NCBI GenBank assembly: GCA_037179385.1
Contig: CM074187.1
Span: 11,223,450-11,287,449 of the forward strand
Direction: 5' to 3'
DNA from: Holothuria scabra
Lineage: Eukaryota > Echinodermata > Holothuroidea > Aspidochirotida > Holothuriidae
Length of the DNA stretch: 64,000 nucleotides
Shown: positions 11,475-22,171 of the stretch, one piece after another
How the letters are laid out: each line of letters begins with the position of its first letter
Numbering within the stretch: position 1 is the first letter of the stretch
Notes under the pieces: generated by a model
What the model was told of the DNA's origin: nothing
The model's input: only the letters and a program-made list of their open reading frames with translations
Database searches by the model: none
Program-made: the position numbers and the translations under genes

Positions 11475-12520
11475 ACTTTAGAAAAAAACAATGGGAAGTC
11501 AAAAAAGGGATTATACAGAGGAAACCGGGTCGCAGAATGTTCCATGGGTATTACACTAATAGCCTATGTTCTTTGTCAGTTTGTAGGTAATGTAGTGGCC
11601 GAGCTGTCATAACAAGACAAAATTTCTCAATGTTCAGTTATCAGTAAACTGGAGGAAAATAGGATAGCATAACCTATGCGGAAAAGAGAGAATCCTAAAG
11701 GGTGAGTTCCTCTGGTTTAATTTACGCCAATAAATCTCTATCACTGTGGGATAACTGTGTAGATTGCAGTCAAGTTGGAGTTACTACCATTGTCCTACAT
11801 TATCAATTGCCATTTGTCAAATTTACTGTGATGAGTCAGAATACTTCGATACCTGGTACTGTATCATTTTCTTTTCTTCTTAAAACCGTAAAATGGAAGA
11901 AGTCAATCACCTTGCTTACCCCGTCGCATAGACCTAGTAGTAAATGCTTATAGTAAGTAATTTAGTTGGTCACTGCACTCTATAGTATGAACGAAAGTTG
12001 GAGAACATTGTAAAAATTGGTCACAACAGAAAACGGAACCAGTGGCTTGAATTACTAGGTAACAACTCACCTCAGTCTATCACATGAAAAATATATACCC
12101 ATTTTTACCTTTTTTATATACTTCTAAATGATTCTGGGAATGATTCTGAAGCATGTCATAAAGGCTAGGGATTTTATAAACCGGCAGGTAGCTGTTAAAG
12201 CGCAAGTTAAAAAAAATCGTGTATTGGGGAAGTACATGCTATAAACTAACAGTTGAGTTTCAAAGAATACTGACTCAGAACTGTTATTGGTGCATAGCGT
12301 TATCCACGCTTCTGGGCGGCCATTACTGGGCTAAAATTTTGATACAATTACGAACTTTATCCTTGACAATTACGCACTAATTTATACTTTATAAATAATA
12401 TATGACATTTGTATGAGAGAAGGCTGGGATACTTTGCCCAGAATAAGAAAAATGCTACTTTTTATTCGTTATTTTATAACGTTATTTTTGGAAAATTGAC
12501 GACCATGCTTTGGAAATGTT
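11475..12520. other. Intergenic DNA, nothing recognised
   Basis: No gene recognised. A frame at 11702-11953 has no domain. The stretch ends in a G-run (about 12521-12534). Confidence 0.4.
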
Positions 12521-12599
12521 GGGGGGGGGGGGGGCAAGTGCCCCCCGTGCCCCTATGGCTAGCCGCCAAAGCTAACAGCACACGTTCGGCACAACATTT

Positions 12600-12771
12600 C
12601 AGTAGCGTAGCCAGGATTGTGTCATGTGAAGGAGGTGGGAGTGGAGCACGAATTGAGGGAAAAGTCTTTAACTGGGGGAGAAAATCCACTATAATTAAGG
12701 AGTTTTTTGTATTTCAAGGTTGGGTAATGGGGGTTTCAATCCCCAAAACCACTCCCGTGGCTACGCGACTG
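12600..12771. mobile_element. hAT-type MITE, 172 bp
   Basis: The left end CAGTAGCGTAGCCAGG and the right end GTGGCTACGCGACTG are inverted repeats. The flanks CAACATTT (12592-12599) and CAACATTC (12772-12779) are a 7-of-8 target duplication. It is related to the elements at 2814 and 51360. The long plus-strand frame at 12409-12900 runs through it and is not a gene. Another left-end-like CAGGGACGTAGCCAGA begins at 12831, unpaired. Confidence 0.8.
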
Positions 12772-13339
12772 CAACATTCTTCAATATTCAGTCTGCACTT
12801 GAGTAAGATGATAATACATGCTAACCCTGACAGGGACGTAGCCAGATTTTTTGTGTTTAGGAGGGGCGACAAGTTGGCTTATCGTCCGACCCAGTTTTAA
12901 TTACCGACCTGGGGGGTAATAGGGGAGGTCCTGCGTGACCCCTATCCCCTCTTTTTTGTATTTTTTTTTTATTTTTGTCTGCCTGGAAGGGTTTAGAACT
13001 TTAGACGAAACTTTCTTACTAGATCCATGCACGAATATGTATGATTTTGATTCTACCAATGAATCATTTTGAAGAAAATCGAATTATGACGTGTGCGACT
13101 GTACGTTTGTTAAAGGGAATAATCAAACATATAAGGATGGAGGACAGCAAGTTGTGTATCCCCGACAAGACGAAGAGTTGCAGAAACGAAGGGTTCATCA
13201 TTTGCAGCTCTCGAACAACGCCAAAAATTGTGCTCTTTTGTAGTACATTCTTAACAAAATATTGACTGAGCTAATCCCTCAAAATTTTGGAAACAAATTA
13301 AATTGGATTCTTTTTGCAGGGAAATTTTAAAACACTGTG

Positions 13340-13910
13340 GACAATTGCTTGCTCTAAACCACGTGACCGTACCAATTCCTTGTTCAAGTCACTAAACCTT
13401 CTGAAATTCACTTATATTTTTTAATACCAATATTTCCACATCACTTTTCGCTCGTTACATCACCTGCTGCCCAATCAATTTTCAAATTATTTTCTCACAG
13501 CTTTCCAGTTCATGATCAAAACATACGGCAATCTGCATCCCGACATGTGGACACTATTCCAAGTTCTTTACAGCACAACTATTTTCGTAATCGCGCTTTT
13601 CGGCTTTGGAATTCCATCCCTACTGCCCTACAACAGATTGTCTGCGTAGCAGACTGTAGGGCATATTCCTTGTTCAGTCACATTAGTGAAGCCTTAAAAA
13701 GAGGGTGTGAACAAACCGAGTCCGCTCCGCGGGGTATGGTCAGGGTGCTCCAAGGAATTTATTCGTAATCCAGGGAATCCTAGTTTCATTTATTTGATTT
13801 GAAATCTAGGACATTCAGTGTTATTTGTCGAAGTTAATTTTATAATTATATTTCACTGTATATATTTTTAACATGAAGAGCCTAAAAAAGCAAATAAAAA
13901 AATATATTTA
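13340..13910 (+). mobile_element. LINE 3' remnant: C-terminal end of a non-LTR reverse transcriptase
   Basis: Translation gives NSLFKSLNLLKF in one frame (about 13375-13410). A second frame is open from 13367 to the stop at 13766-13768 and contains HDQNIRQSASRH and FRNRAFRLWNSIPTAL. These match the conserved C-terminal tail of CR1/L2-type LINE polymerases, in which an LFxxLxILKL-like and an RxxxLWNxLP motif occur in this order. The frame change between them shows decay. An A-rich AATAAA-containing end follows near 13890-13910. No catalytic YADD region is in the window, so the copy is 5'-truncated and dead. Confidence 0.7.
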
Positions 13911-14378
13911 TTCGTTATTGTTGCCTTTGTGTACATTGATTGGATTCTTCGTTAGAGTAAAGGATTCGCTAGCTCGGGATTGTGCTATCTTGAACCAGTA
14001 AGGATTTCTTGATAAACTGTGAGCCGCCGGTCTCTATAAAGGTAACTCCCGCTAGTATATCCTCACTTTATAGAATTGGAAGCTTTATGGAGATGAGCAA
14101 GTAGTGTTTTCCAACATAAGTGTTTTCCAAACTAAGAGACAATAAACGTCGCAAATGTTTTAAAGTGTAAGCTCATGGGTATTTTTAAGGTTTTCTCTCC
14201 AATTAGTTTTCGGTTGAGTTCTAAGTTGTGGATTGAACTGGACTTCTGATATTTATACATTATACACCAAGTGAATTCTTTTTGATTTGGGCACTGTCCT
14301 TGCTTTCTTCAAATAATCAATTTACGGATTTGATGATAATGGGCAAAAAAGTTTGCATCTGAAATTTACAAAATTTAG
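13911..14378. other. Intergenic DNA between LINE remnant and (TTAG)n tract
   Basis: No gene, RNA or repeat recognised. Confidence 0.4.
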
Positions 14379-14804
<426 letters not shown>

Positions 14805-15034
14805 ATGGAGTTTTACGGTCCAGTTTCCAACATATTGGTTCAAGTCGAACCGGCTACGGCCTTTTTTCCAGTTGTGGCTCACTGGCTTGTTTTCCCTATT
14901 CCATTGCTTATGCGGAACATCAGGCAAAACCGCAGAAGGTTTCATTTTAGAGTCTTTGGTATGACTCGATCTGGGAATCGAACCCGGGCCTTTTGAGTGA
15001 GAGGCGGGTGCTCTATCGCTAGACCAAACACGCA
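14805..15034 (-). repeat. tRNA-Glu-derived SINE, full length
   Basis: Read on the minus strand from 15034, the head has GGTCTAGCGATAGAG (A box), CTCTCAC (a glutamate CTC anticodon context) and GGTTCGATTCC (perfect B box) in tRNA-Glu order. The cloverleaf is disturbed in the anticodon arm. The body and the TTAG tail follow. Of the copies in the window, this has the best-preserved pol III boxes. Most likely a SINE; an independent tRNA gene is unlikely, given the body and related copies. Confidence 0.85.
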
Positions 15035-15659
15035 TAATTTAGGAGATTGATTCTTGAAGCCAAATCAACATTAACGAGGCTAGACACATGAAAATGAGCA
15101 CTTAGGGGGAAAATCATGACGTCGAAAATTTTGAGAAATCTTCAAACATCATGTATTTCAAATAAAAAAAAATCGGCATTTTTCTTGGGGTTTTCAGCGT
15201 GTAAACGTATTATTTTGGAGAATAATCGCAAATGAACAATTTAGAAATTTTAGTATAAAATAAGCTAATGATCGTTTAATATACAGACTTGTATAATATG
15301 AATCTTGTTTTATAAAATGATGGTTCCATTGATTCAAATGTAAGTCACTGATACCAACAATACCTGTGGACTCAGTTAAAGAGTGATAAACCTTAAACGT
15401 ATCATGACTATTTATGAAAATTGCTGAAAGTTCATAAAAGTAAAACTGAGCGCTTCTTTATTGTTTGGAATTTCTTCGATAGTAGTTCAATAACCTCTAT
15501 TAGGCCACTGTAAGCTCTAACAGCTTCTTGGTGTAAAACAACTATTATCACTAGCCAACGCCTTAGAATGCTTTTAGTATAGTCGTGTAAACATGGGAAC
15601 CTATGACTGGAGGTGTAGTTGTAGTTAAATAGGGTTTAACACCTCAGCTTGCTGCTTTC
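15035..15659. other. Intergenic DNA, nothing recognised
   Basis: AT-rich; no coding or RNA signal seen. Confidence 0.4.
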
Positions 15660-15785
15660 TTCGGCCTTATTTCGTCCAGGGGCAGTCGATTGTTTTTCCC
15701 ACTTCGTTGCATGCTTTTGCGGAACATCACGCACAACGTTAGTAGGTTCGATTTTTATTTTTTAAGTCTTTGGTATCGTCTGCAG
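15660..15785 (-). repeat. SINE fragment (middle part)
   Basis: On the minus strand it reads CCAAAGACTTAAAAAATAAAAATCGAACC, then GATGTTCCGCAAAAGC and GTGGGAAAAACAATCG, matching the central body of the tRNA-derived SINE. Both the head and the tail are missing. Confidence 0.6.
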
Positions 15786-15870
15786 GGGTAAGAAAATGCT
15801 AAAGGGAGAACAAGCACAAACATCAGATAAAATGTCAATTAAGTGTATAAGATAACAAAATGTGCTAACC

Positions 15871-16175
15871 TTAAAGCCAGTCATTCGTCACCCTAAACTA
15901 CAGTTTCAGTATGCATACACCAAAACTCTCAATTGGTACAGATCTTTGATTGGCATCACATTCAAACAATGCATCATAGCTAAATTACACAGCATGGGTA
16001 CTGAGAGTGTCTTGATTACACATTATGGACTTGTATGGCCATTGGGACAAGCCATGAAGCAATAAACTAGGATTGTGTCTGGATAAAGATGAGTTTTAGA
16101 TAAATGTGGGAGGGGCTAGAAGTAAGTAGGTTGGGAGAACTGGAACTGTTTGGGATGATGAAAATATGCCTTTAA
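15871..16175 (+). mobile_element. TTAA-flanked MITE, 305 bp, best-preserved copy
   Basis: It begins TTAAAGCCAGTCATTCGTC and ends GATGAAAATATGCCTTTAA, with imperfect inverted ends of about 25 bp. It is almost the same in sequence and length as the copies at 4079, 18975 and 27239, which suggests fairly recent spread. The interior has a short ATG frame that is not conserved as a protein. Confidence 0.88.
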
Positions 16176-17020
16176 GGAGGGAATACTTTCTCGTTTCAGA
16201 ATTAGCTTAGGTTCAGGACATGGCTAAGGTGGTTATATTTATGTTTTGGAAAGGCATATGTAGCCGTCCTGGAAGAGGGAGGTTCCCCTTTGGAACCTTT
16301 TAAGCTTTCAATGATGTCAAGCTGCAAATTAGTGCAACATACGTTGCTTTAACCAGATCTTATTTGAGTCACATCTTTAAGTACCATATAAAAGGAGTCA
16401 CTCATTACTTTAGATGCAATGGATAAGCTAAGTAGTCGACAGAGCTCCTGACGTCTAGTCGTAAGGTCATGAGTTAAATTCGAAGCATCTCAGTTATGAG
16501 TTTGGAATGTACACAAGACCGGGTTTATCATTCTGGACCGGTTGAATAATTTACAATACATAAATAATCCAGAATTCTCGTCCTGCAGTTGCACAAGTTA
16601 CGAACACAACTCGAAATTGTGGGAAACCAATATTTTGAGCGGAGCGACACCACCAATTGGCCAAAGCCAAAATCCTCACCCATTCACTCTCTGATTATCG
16701 ATATTTAAAGGGCAGGAGCAGTCATCCCAAATTGAAGAAGTGTAGTAGACTGTCCAGTTTCATGATTGGCTGTTGGGAGTCATGTGACAATGTTTTTTCT
16801 CTTCAAATGTGAAATTTACCAGAAATAACTGCTTGGTTTATCTTGAATATGCAATAGTGAAGTCATAAAATGTACTGAAAGATACTTTAAAGAGAAATAA
16901 GATGAAAATTGTTTTGTTTAGCTTTTTCTTCCAAATAAGTTTGGGGGACTGCTCTTTACCTTTAAACACAAATTCGTTTTCAGGTAAACGTAGGTGGTAC
17001 GTAGTAAGCGTGCTTTCCCA
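16176..17020. other. Intergenic DNA with a possible old SINE head
   Basis: A tRNA-like segment at about 16420-16490 (AGCTAAGTAGTCGACAGAG, then GAGTTAAATTCGAAGC as a weak B box) may be a different or diverged SINE. A GAGCGGAGCGACACCACC motif at 16638 belongs to the hAT-family interior seen at 51450. No gene. Confidence 0.4.
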
Positions 17021-17600
17021 CAGGAGTGGTGTCAGGATTGCATAGCAAAGGGCCGATTTCCCTGACGGGATGGGCAACAACTTGCAGCGACGATAAAACT
17101 TCCGTATCCCAAGACCTGCCCGAGAGTAAACATAACCGCAGCTGTTTGAAATTTTGGATTAATGCTCAAGAAAGTTTAAGCCATTTGCAAACTATAATGG
17201 TTAAACACAGGTGTAGTTTGGGGCAGAAGTTTTGCCCCCAAAATGTAATTCTGTCGGAAACACTACCGTATCTAAGCGGAGCTCCACCAGTTGGGGCGAA
17301 GCGTATACAATAAATTTTGAAAGATCGGACACCTCGGCAGTTGAAAATAGCATTTCCCAGTCCTATAAAGTAGAATCTAAGCAGTCGCTATTTCCAGTTT
17401 ACGCTTGCAAAAAAGGTTCAACTCAAACTTTATTGGCAAACTACAGGGTGATAAGACAGTTATTATTTTTTTCTCCTTTGCCCGAAAAATATAAATCTGT
17501 CTGAAAGACCATCTAAGAGGAGCGCCACCATTACGAGACGCATACAGAAAATGTTGACAATTCACGACCACTCAGAGGACTTCAAATGGCATTTACCATA
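17021..17600. mobile_element. Decayed hAT-family interior
   Basis: Motifs CTAAGCGGAGCTCCACCAG (17273) and GAGGAGCGCCACCATTACG (17518) match the CTAAGCGGAGCGCCACCATC motif of the elements at 51360-52945 and 57960. Clear termini are missing. The overlapping small open frames here are products of this repeat. Confidence 0.5.
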
Positions 17601-18894
17601 CTTGTAAGTAGGATCTGACCAGTCGTTATGTTGAGCTTTCGTTTTCAATAATAAAAAAGTCATCAACTTGCTAAGTATTCGGATCACCCATCCAGTATAT
17701 TCAGTTCTCATAGGTTTTTAGGCCTTTCTGACAAAACCGTAGTCCTTCACCGACGGGACCAGCCTTCTCCAAAAGAGGGCACTGCCCCTCCCTTTTTCCC
17801 CGCAAGGGTGTATACGGTATTCCGGAAAGATAAAGTGTGTTTTTGAGTAATGGTTCTATAACATGCTGCAGATCTTCCTAAAACTCTTAAAATTTTTCAA
17901 TCATTGTACTGAATATCTGATAATGACATATAGATCGGCATATACTTCGTGTTACTCTGTAACCTAGATTTTGAAAAAAAACATATCCTAATTTTCACAA
18001 TAACAATGAAAGTACATTGATTTTTATTGCTTTATGAACCCTGCAATATTGAAATAATTCGCACCATTTTTCATCTGGACCGGTCTCTTAGATTTCTTAA
18101 TAGGATAGGAGGGAAGTGCTTCTTCTCCCCCACTTTCAAAATGAAATCGATGCCACTGAAATGATCCATAAAGGCATTGAACGTCCGAGAAATAACAGCT
18201 ATCGACTCAATTCAGAGCAAAACGCATATCATAGTTGTTTATCAACGAGGGGAAAAATTGACCACAAACATCCTTTCAGCTTTCCCAACACTACTGTGGT
18301 AAAATGTGTTCCCATACGCCATTGATATATTTTCAAAGAAGTTAAATTTACGAAGAAGTTAAACTATCTTTCGTTTTTAGTAAAAGACTTACTTTTCTTA
18401 TTTTGAGGGGAAATCATTCAGAGGAAACTCGCAGCCTAACGGTAAGTGTCACAGTGAGCCCACTTTATTACGATGACTGGAGGTGATCACATTTTCACCC
18501 ACTCAACAGCTCAGTACCGTCGTAATACACTCATTTTTCTGTTCAGACCATAAAAATGCTTTTCAATATTTTAGTGTCTGTACAGAAAATAGTTTTGTCG
18601 CTAAGGAGACTGATTCAGTAAGTTTGATAACCGCCCTCCACATCTATACCGATTCCCCCACATTATACCTACACATTAGACGTTGTAACAGACGAGGAAT
18701 GTCATAAACATTAATGTTAAACTTTCCCGCCTTCTATTTTGAGGTAATACGATATTGACCTGTACTGGCCTATAGGCGTCGTGACGTAAAACGATATCGG
18801 CAATTTCTGTCGCGATTCAAGGGCACATGTTAAACGCCTTCTTAAGTTACCTTAAAAGTTCTTGAAAAGACTAAAAATTAAGTTTTGAGAGGAT
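17601..18894. other. Intergenic DNA, nothing recognised
   Basis: The small frames at 18116-18325 and 18483-18707 (plus) have no recognisable domain. No RNA gene or clear repeat. Confidence 0.4.
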
Positions 18895-19574
18895 TGGGTT
18901 TTGTTATGATAAACGCTACGAAAAACCAGCCATGGAAAACACAGTTCGCTACTTTTCAATAAAAGATTACTGTCTTTAAAGACATATTTTCATCATCCCA
19001 AACAGTTCCAATTCTCCCAACCTACTTACTTCTAGCCCCTCCCACATTTATCTAAGACTCATTTTTATCCAGACACAATCCTAGTTTTTTGCTTCATGAC
19101 TTGTCCCAGTGGCCATACAAGTCCATAATGTGTAATCAAGACACTCTCAGTGCCCATGCTGTGTAATTTAGCTATGATGCATTGTTTGAATGTGATGCCA
19201 ATGAAAGAGCTGTACCAACTGAGAGTTTTGATGTATGCATACTGAAACTGTAGTTTGGGGTGACGAATAACTGCCTTTAAATCAAATCTTAGATAAAAGT
19301 TGTCATTGTTTGAAAGAGACTTCCACCTAAATTAGAAATGCTTTGGCGGGCGTAAGCCTATGTTTTTGTTCGGTCTAAACGTCTTTGTGTTCAACGTAGC
19401 ATAGTTGCAAAGATTTAGTCGTTGAGCACCGCCTACCTCAGGAATAGACCAGCTCATGAATATTAAGACGATCAACCTTTGGGCTCATTGAACGGAATTT
19501 CTGGCCATCGCCGGGAGACTCTGAGGGGCGACAGCCTAAAAGGGGCTGCAGCCACAGAGGCGCCACGCAGGCTA
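18895..19574. mobile_element. AGCCTGCG-family transposon copy, interrupted by a MITE
   Basis: The right part (19285-19574) is closely similar to 25345-25664 and ends in the same CAGCCACAGAGGCGCCACGCAGGCTA. The left part (near 18905) has AAACGCTACGAAAAA like 25028. A TTAA MITE (18975-19281) interrupts it; the uninterrupted equivalent is at about 25330-25345. Left terminus not found, so the start is approximate. Confidence 0.65.
18975..19281 (-). mobile_element. TTAA-flanked MITE inserted in another transposon
   Basis: This is the reverse orientation of the 15871 copy: TTTAAAGACATATTTTCATC on the left, GACGAATAACTGCCTTTAA on the right. The host sequence before it (GATTACTGTCTTTAA) and after it (TTTAAATCAAATCTT) joins into the empty-site sequence GATAACTGTTTTTAAATTCAC found at about 25338, showing a TTAA or TTTAA target duplication. 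Confidence 0.88.
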
Positions 19575-19847
19575 GGTCTTAAGTGGTTATGTATCTCCAC
19601 ACTTTACATCAACATGAAACTGTACCACGGGACAATTTTTTTCTTTTGTCATATAAGTTTACATAAGCCAATTTTACACACTATTCGCAAAGCATCGAGT
19701 ATTTTTCCAAATTGAGCAAACAATTTGGTCGAATTTATAGAAGTTACACGGTTAAAATTATCTCCCCTCTCCGGGTCTCATCCATCGTACGTATATAAAA
19801 CAAACTTATTGGAATTGTGTATTGCAATGATGTATGGTTGTGACACG

Positions 19848-20174
19848 CAGTGGCGGCGCTACGGAGAGGGGGAAAAGGGAGCATTTCCGCCAGCTTCCGT
19901 CTTACCCCCAACTTTGGTCAGTTAGGAGTTGGGTTAATCGAAAAAATAAAATAATATACCCATCCAGTGACTCAATTTTCCATACCTTCCGAGCTTCCAA
20001 ACTTCCTAGGTTTCAAGGGTCTTTCCCCCTGGATTACCACCCTCCCCCAGGAACGGGGGCTTTGGGTTCGATTTCGCGGCACTGCGACCGAAAATTTTTG
20101 CCCTCCAATATTATCCTTTGCCGTTAGTCCCCCCCCCCCCCCCCATGTTGACATTCTAGCGCCGCCACTGCATG
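19848..20174. mobile_element. hAT-type MITE, 327 bp, with 8-bp target duplication
   Basis: The left end CAGTGGCGGCGCTA is an inverted match of TAGCGCCGCCACTG near the right end. The flanks GTGACACG (19840-19847) and GTGACACG (20175-20182) are identical; the right end carries four extra bases (CATG) beyond the inverted repeat. A C-run precedes the right end. The overlapping open frames on both strands are not genes. Confidence 0.82.
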
Positions 20175-20182
20175 GTGACACG

Positions 20183-20984
20183 CTTAATATTCACCTTTAC
20201 CTCTCTGGGAACTGTAGTTACTCAGACAAAAGTGTTCATGAGTAACTGTCGTGTCAAAAATGTTTGCATTAGATATCAAGGTACAAAAAAGTCGACTGTT
20301 TAAAGAGTTTGAAGTTTTTCTTATACCTGAAATCGTAAAACGCTGTACTATGCAGTGACAATACCTATGACTGTATTTTCAACTTATTTGGGAGTTCCCA
20401 AACGTGACTTTTACACGCGATATGACTAATCGAGTCATATTTTCCCCCTTCATAAGGAAATTGAATGAAAATGGTTTTATCAATTTGGTCTTCATGGATG
20501 CACCTTTTCTCATTAAGGCTATTTTGAAGAAAAGGTGATTTTCTTACTGGAGCTGACGTGAAATGTATTTTAGAACAACAAAAATGTTTCTTTTGTAAGA
20601 GGCATAGACAAATTCAAAACTTCACTCTCTCTAGCTCTGATCTGGTGGGCCGAACAAAGTTAATTGTCCCACGTGAGAGGCCGATTTGTCCCCAATAAAG
20701 TTCAACAGATTATGAAGGAGCGTACGTCTCGCTGCCCACACCGGGTGGTTGACTTCCATGTGTACCAGCCAACTAATCAACCAATCGGCAATATTTAACT
20801 TTTTGCAAGATATATTACCAAGTCGAAGAGGAAACGTCGGAAGTTTCAAGTTATTCTCGACTTTAATCTCGTGTTGTACTTAAATATGTTGGACTGACTT
20901 TTCCTTAGACTTTTTTCGATCTTGCCCATAAACTAACGGCCCGCTACACAAAAGGGAGTATATTTACTCCAAAAAGTTAAACTT
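20183..20984. other. Intergenic DNA, nothing recognised
   Basis: No gene; the frame at 20631-20849 (minus) has no domain. Confidence 0.4.
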
Positions 20985-21246
20985 AAAAGACAGTCAACAC
21001 CCACTTCAAACTACAATTTATGTAAGTCTACAGAAATTTGATTGACAGCCAAGTTCCAAAAAACTCATAGTACTGATATACTCGTATTGTACGTACTAGA
21101 TTCAGGGTGTTTTGATTACACATTGGGGTGTTTTATAAAGTCACTGTGCATTAAAACAATAAACTGAGATGGTGTTTGGATGAGGATGGGTTAAAGACAC
21201 TTACTTAGTGGAAGGGCATTGTAGGGTTGGAGAACTGGAACTAAAC
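20985..21246 (+). repeat. Diverged relative of the TTAA MITE
   Basis: It shares the order of landmarks with the 15871 family: ACTACAATTT, TTTGATTGACAGCC, TTTTGATTACACATT, AATAAACTGAGATGGTGT and TTGGAGAACTGGAACT. Ends are eroded. It lies about 250 bp upstream of the first promoter region of the NFE2L gene. Confidence 0.6.
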
Positions 21247-21479
21247 GAAATTTTCTGAGGCTGCAGCCCACCTGCAATAGGTAAGTGTTTGTGCGAGAAC
21301 TATTCTCTGAACAGACTGTAAGTTACAACAAAACACCTGGAATGACAGAAAAACTATGGTTCCCGACCTTTCCTACTCCAAATAGCACACGGAATGAAGC
21401 GATGCTATTACCTTTTGTGCTTCCTGAAATCTAAGTAAAAACCCAAAATGGTTTGTAAGTCTGAAATATGCATATTCAT

Positions 21480-22102
21480 CAAACTCCATTGACGTCACAC
21501 TATTCGTTGATTGGTTGGTAATGATATCATCAAGAATATGCCGTCAAACAGTCACGTGGTATCAATTGTATTTTGCTGAAGTGGGCTATTCTGATCCTAC
21601 AACATTATTAACGCATTGGAGATACACACACTCCTGTGCATACTGACTGATAGTATACTTTCCAGCAATAACGTGTAGGGCATAATAACGTGTCGCTAGC
21701 CGAGGTGTTTACGTACCGTGTCAGCATTGTATACATAGCATACCGTGCATACTATTCGGTACCGTGCATGCAAAGCGTGCAAATAACAATCTGCGTCTAA
21801 CTTCCGTACGTAGTGAGCTGAAGATCATACAGCACGAAAGACTGATATAATGTTTGAACTATTATTTTTTGCTTAGACTTTTAACATCGTTGGATGACTG
21901 TAAGTCATACAACTGTAATACATTCGTTCCGTCAATTAGGGGACAAGATTTTTTCCTTTTTTAGCAGGAATATAACTCGCTTGAAATTCTTGTAGTAATA
22001 TTGCAAACGTGAACAGGAGTAACAAATATTCACCTGCCTTCACAACATTATTCCTGTGTTTGGATTGCTACTGTGTCCAATCTGCAGTGAAGACACATCA
22101 CA
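21480..22102 (+). promoter_or_regulatory. Putative distal promoter and 5' UTR of NFE2L (Nrf2-type transcript)
   Basis: A perfect CRE, TGACGTCA, lies at 21490-21497, with an inverted CCAAT box (ATTGG, 21510-21514) about 13 bp after it. The following 500 bp are richer in CpG than the surroundings (21670-21830). The first coding exon starts at 22103. No TATA box or transcription start can be fixed from sequence alone. CRE and CCAAT factors (CREB/ATF, NF-Y) often act together at promoters; their use here is inferred. Confidence 0.45.
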
Positions 22103-22171
22103 ATGGAGGTGGAAACAGCCCCTAACGTTAGTTTTGAGGGCAGTCAGAATAGCACCATTCAACAGAAAATG
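22103..22171 (+). CDS. NFE2L: NFE2L distal first coding exon (Nrf2-type isoform N-terminus)
   Basis: The ATG opens a 23-codon frame beginning MEVETAPN and ending IQQKM, followed by the strong donor G|GTAAGC. An in-frame TGA lies 15 nt upstream (22088-22090), fixing the start. The exon ends in phase 0, the phase of the exon at 35873, which starts DMNLIEAM. In human NFE2L2 the first coding exon is also very short, ends in phase 0 right after a QQ pair, and is followed by the exon starting DMDLID. The predicted joined protein is 610 residues (human Nrf2 is 605), lacks a membrane segment, and should be cytosolic and Keap1-controlled. Joining to 35873 across about 13.7 kb is inferred, not observed; this exon could alternatively belong to another, unseen transcript. 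Confidence 0.6.

Noticed and set aside
12409..12900. 163-codon open frame as a gene
   Set aside because: It runs through a G-run and a hAT MITE with clear ends and target duplication; the translation has no domain.
14960..15034. A working tRNA-Glu gene on the minus strand
   Set aside because: A and B boxes are good, but the anticodon arm is disturbed, a SINE body and tail follow directly, and related copies are spread over the window.
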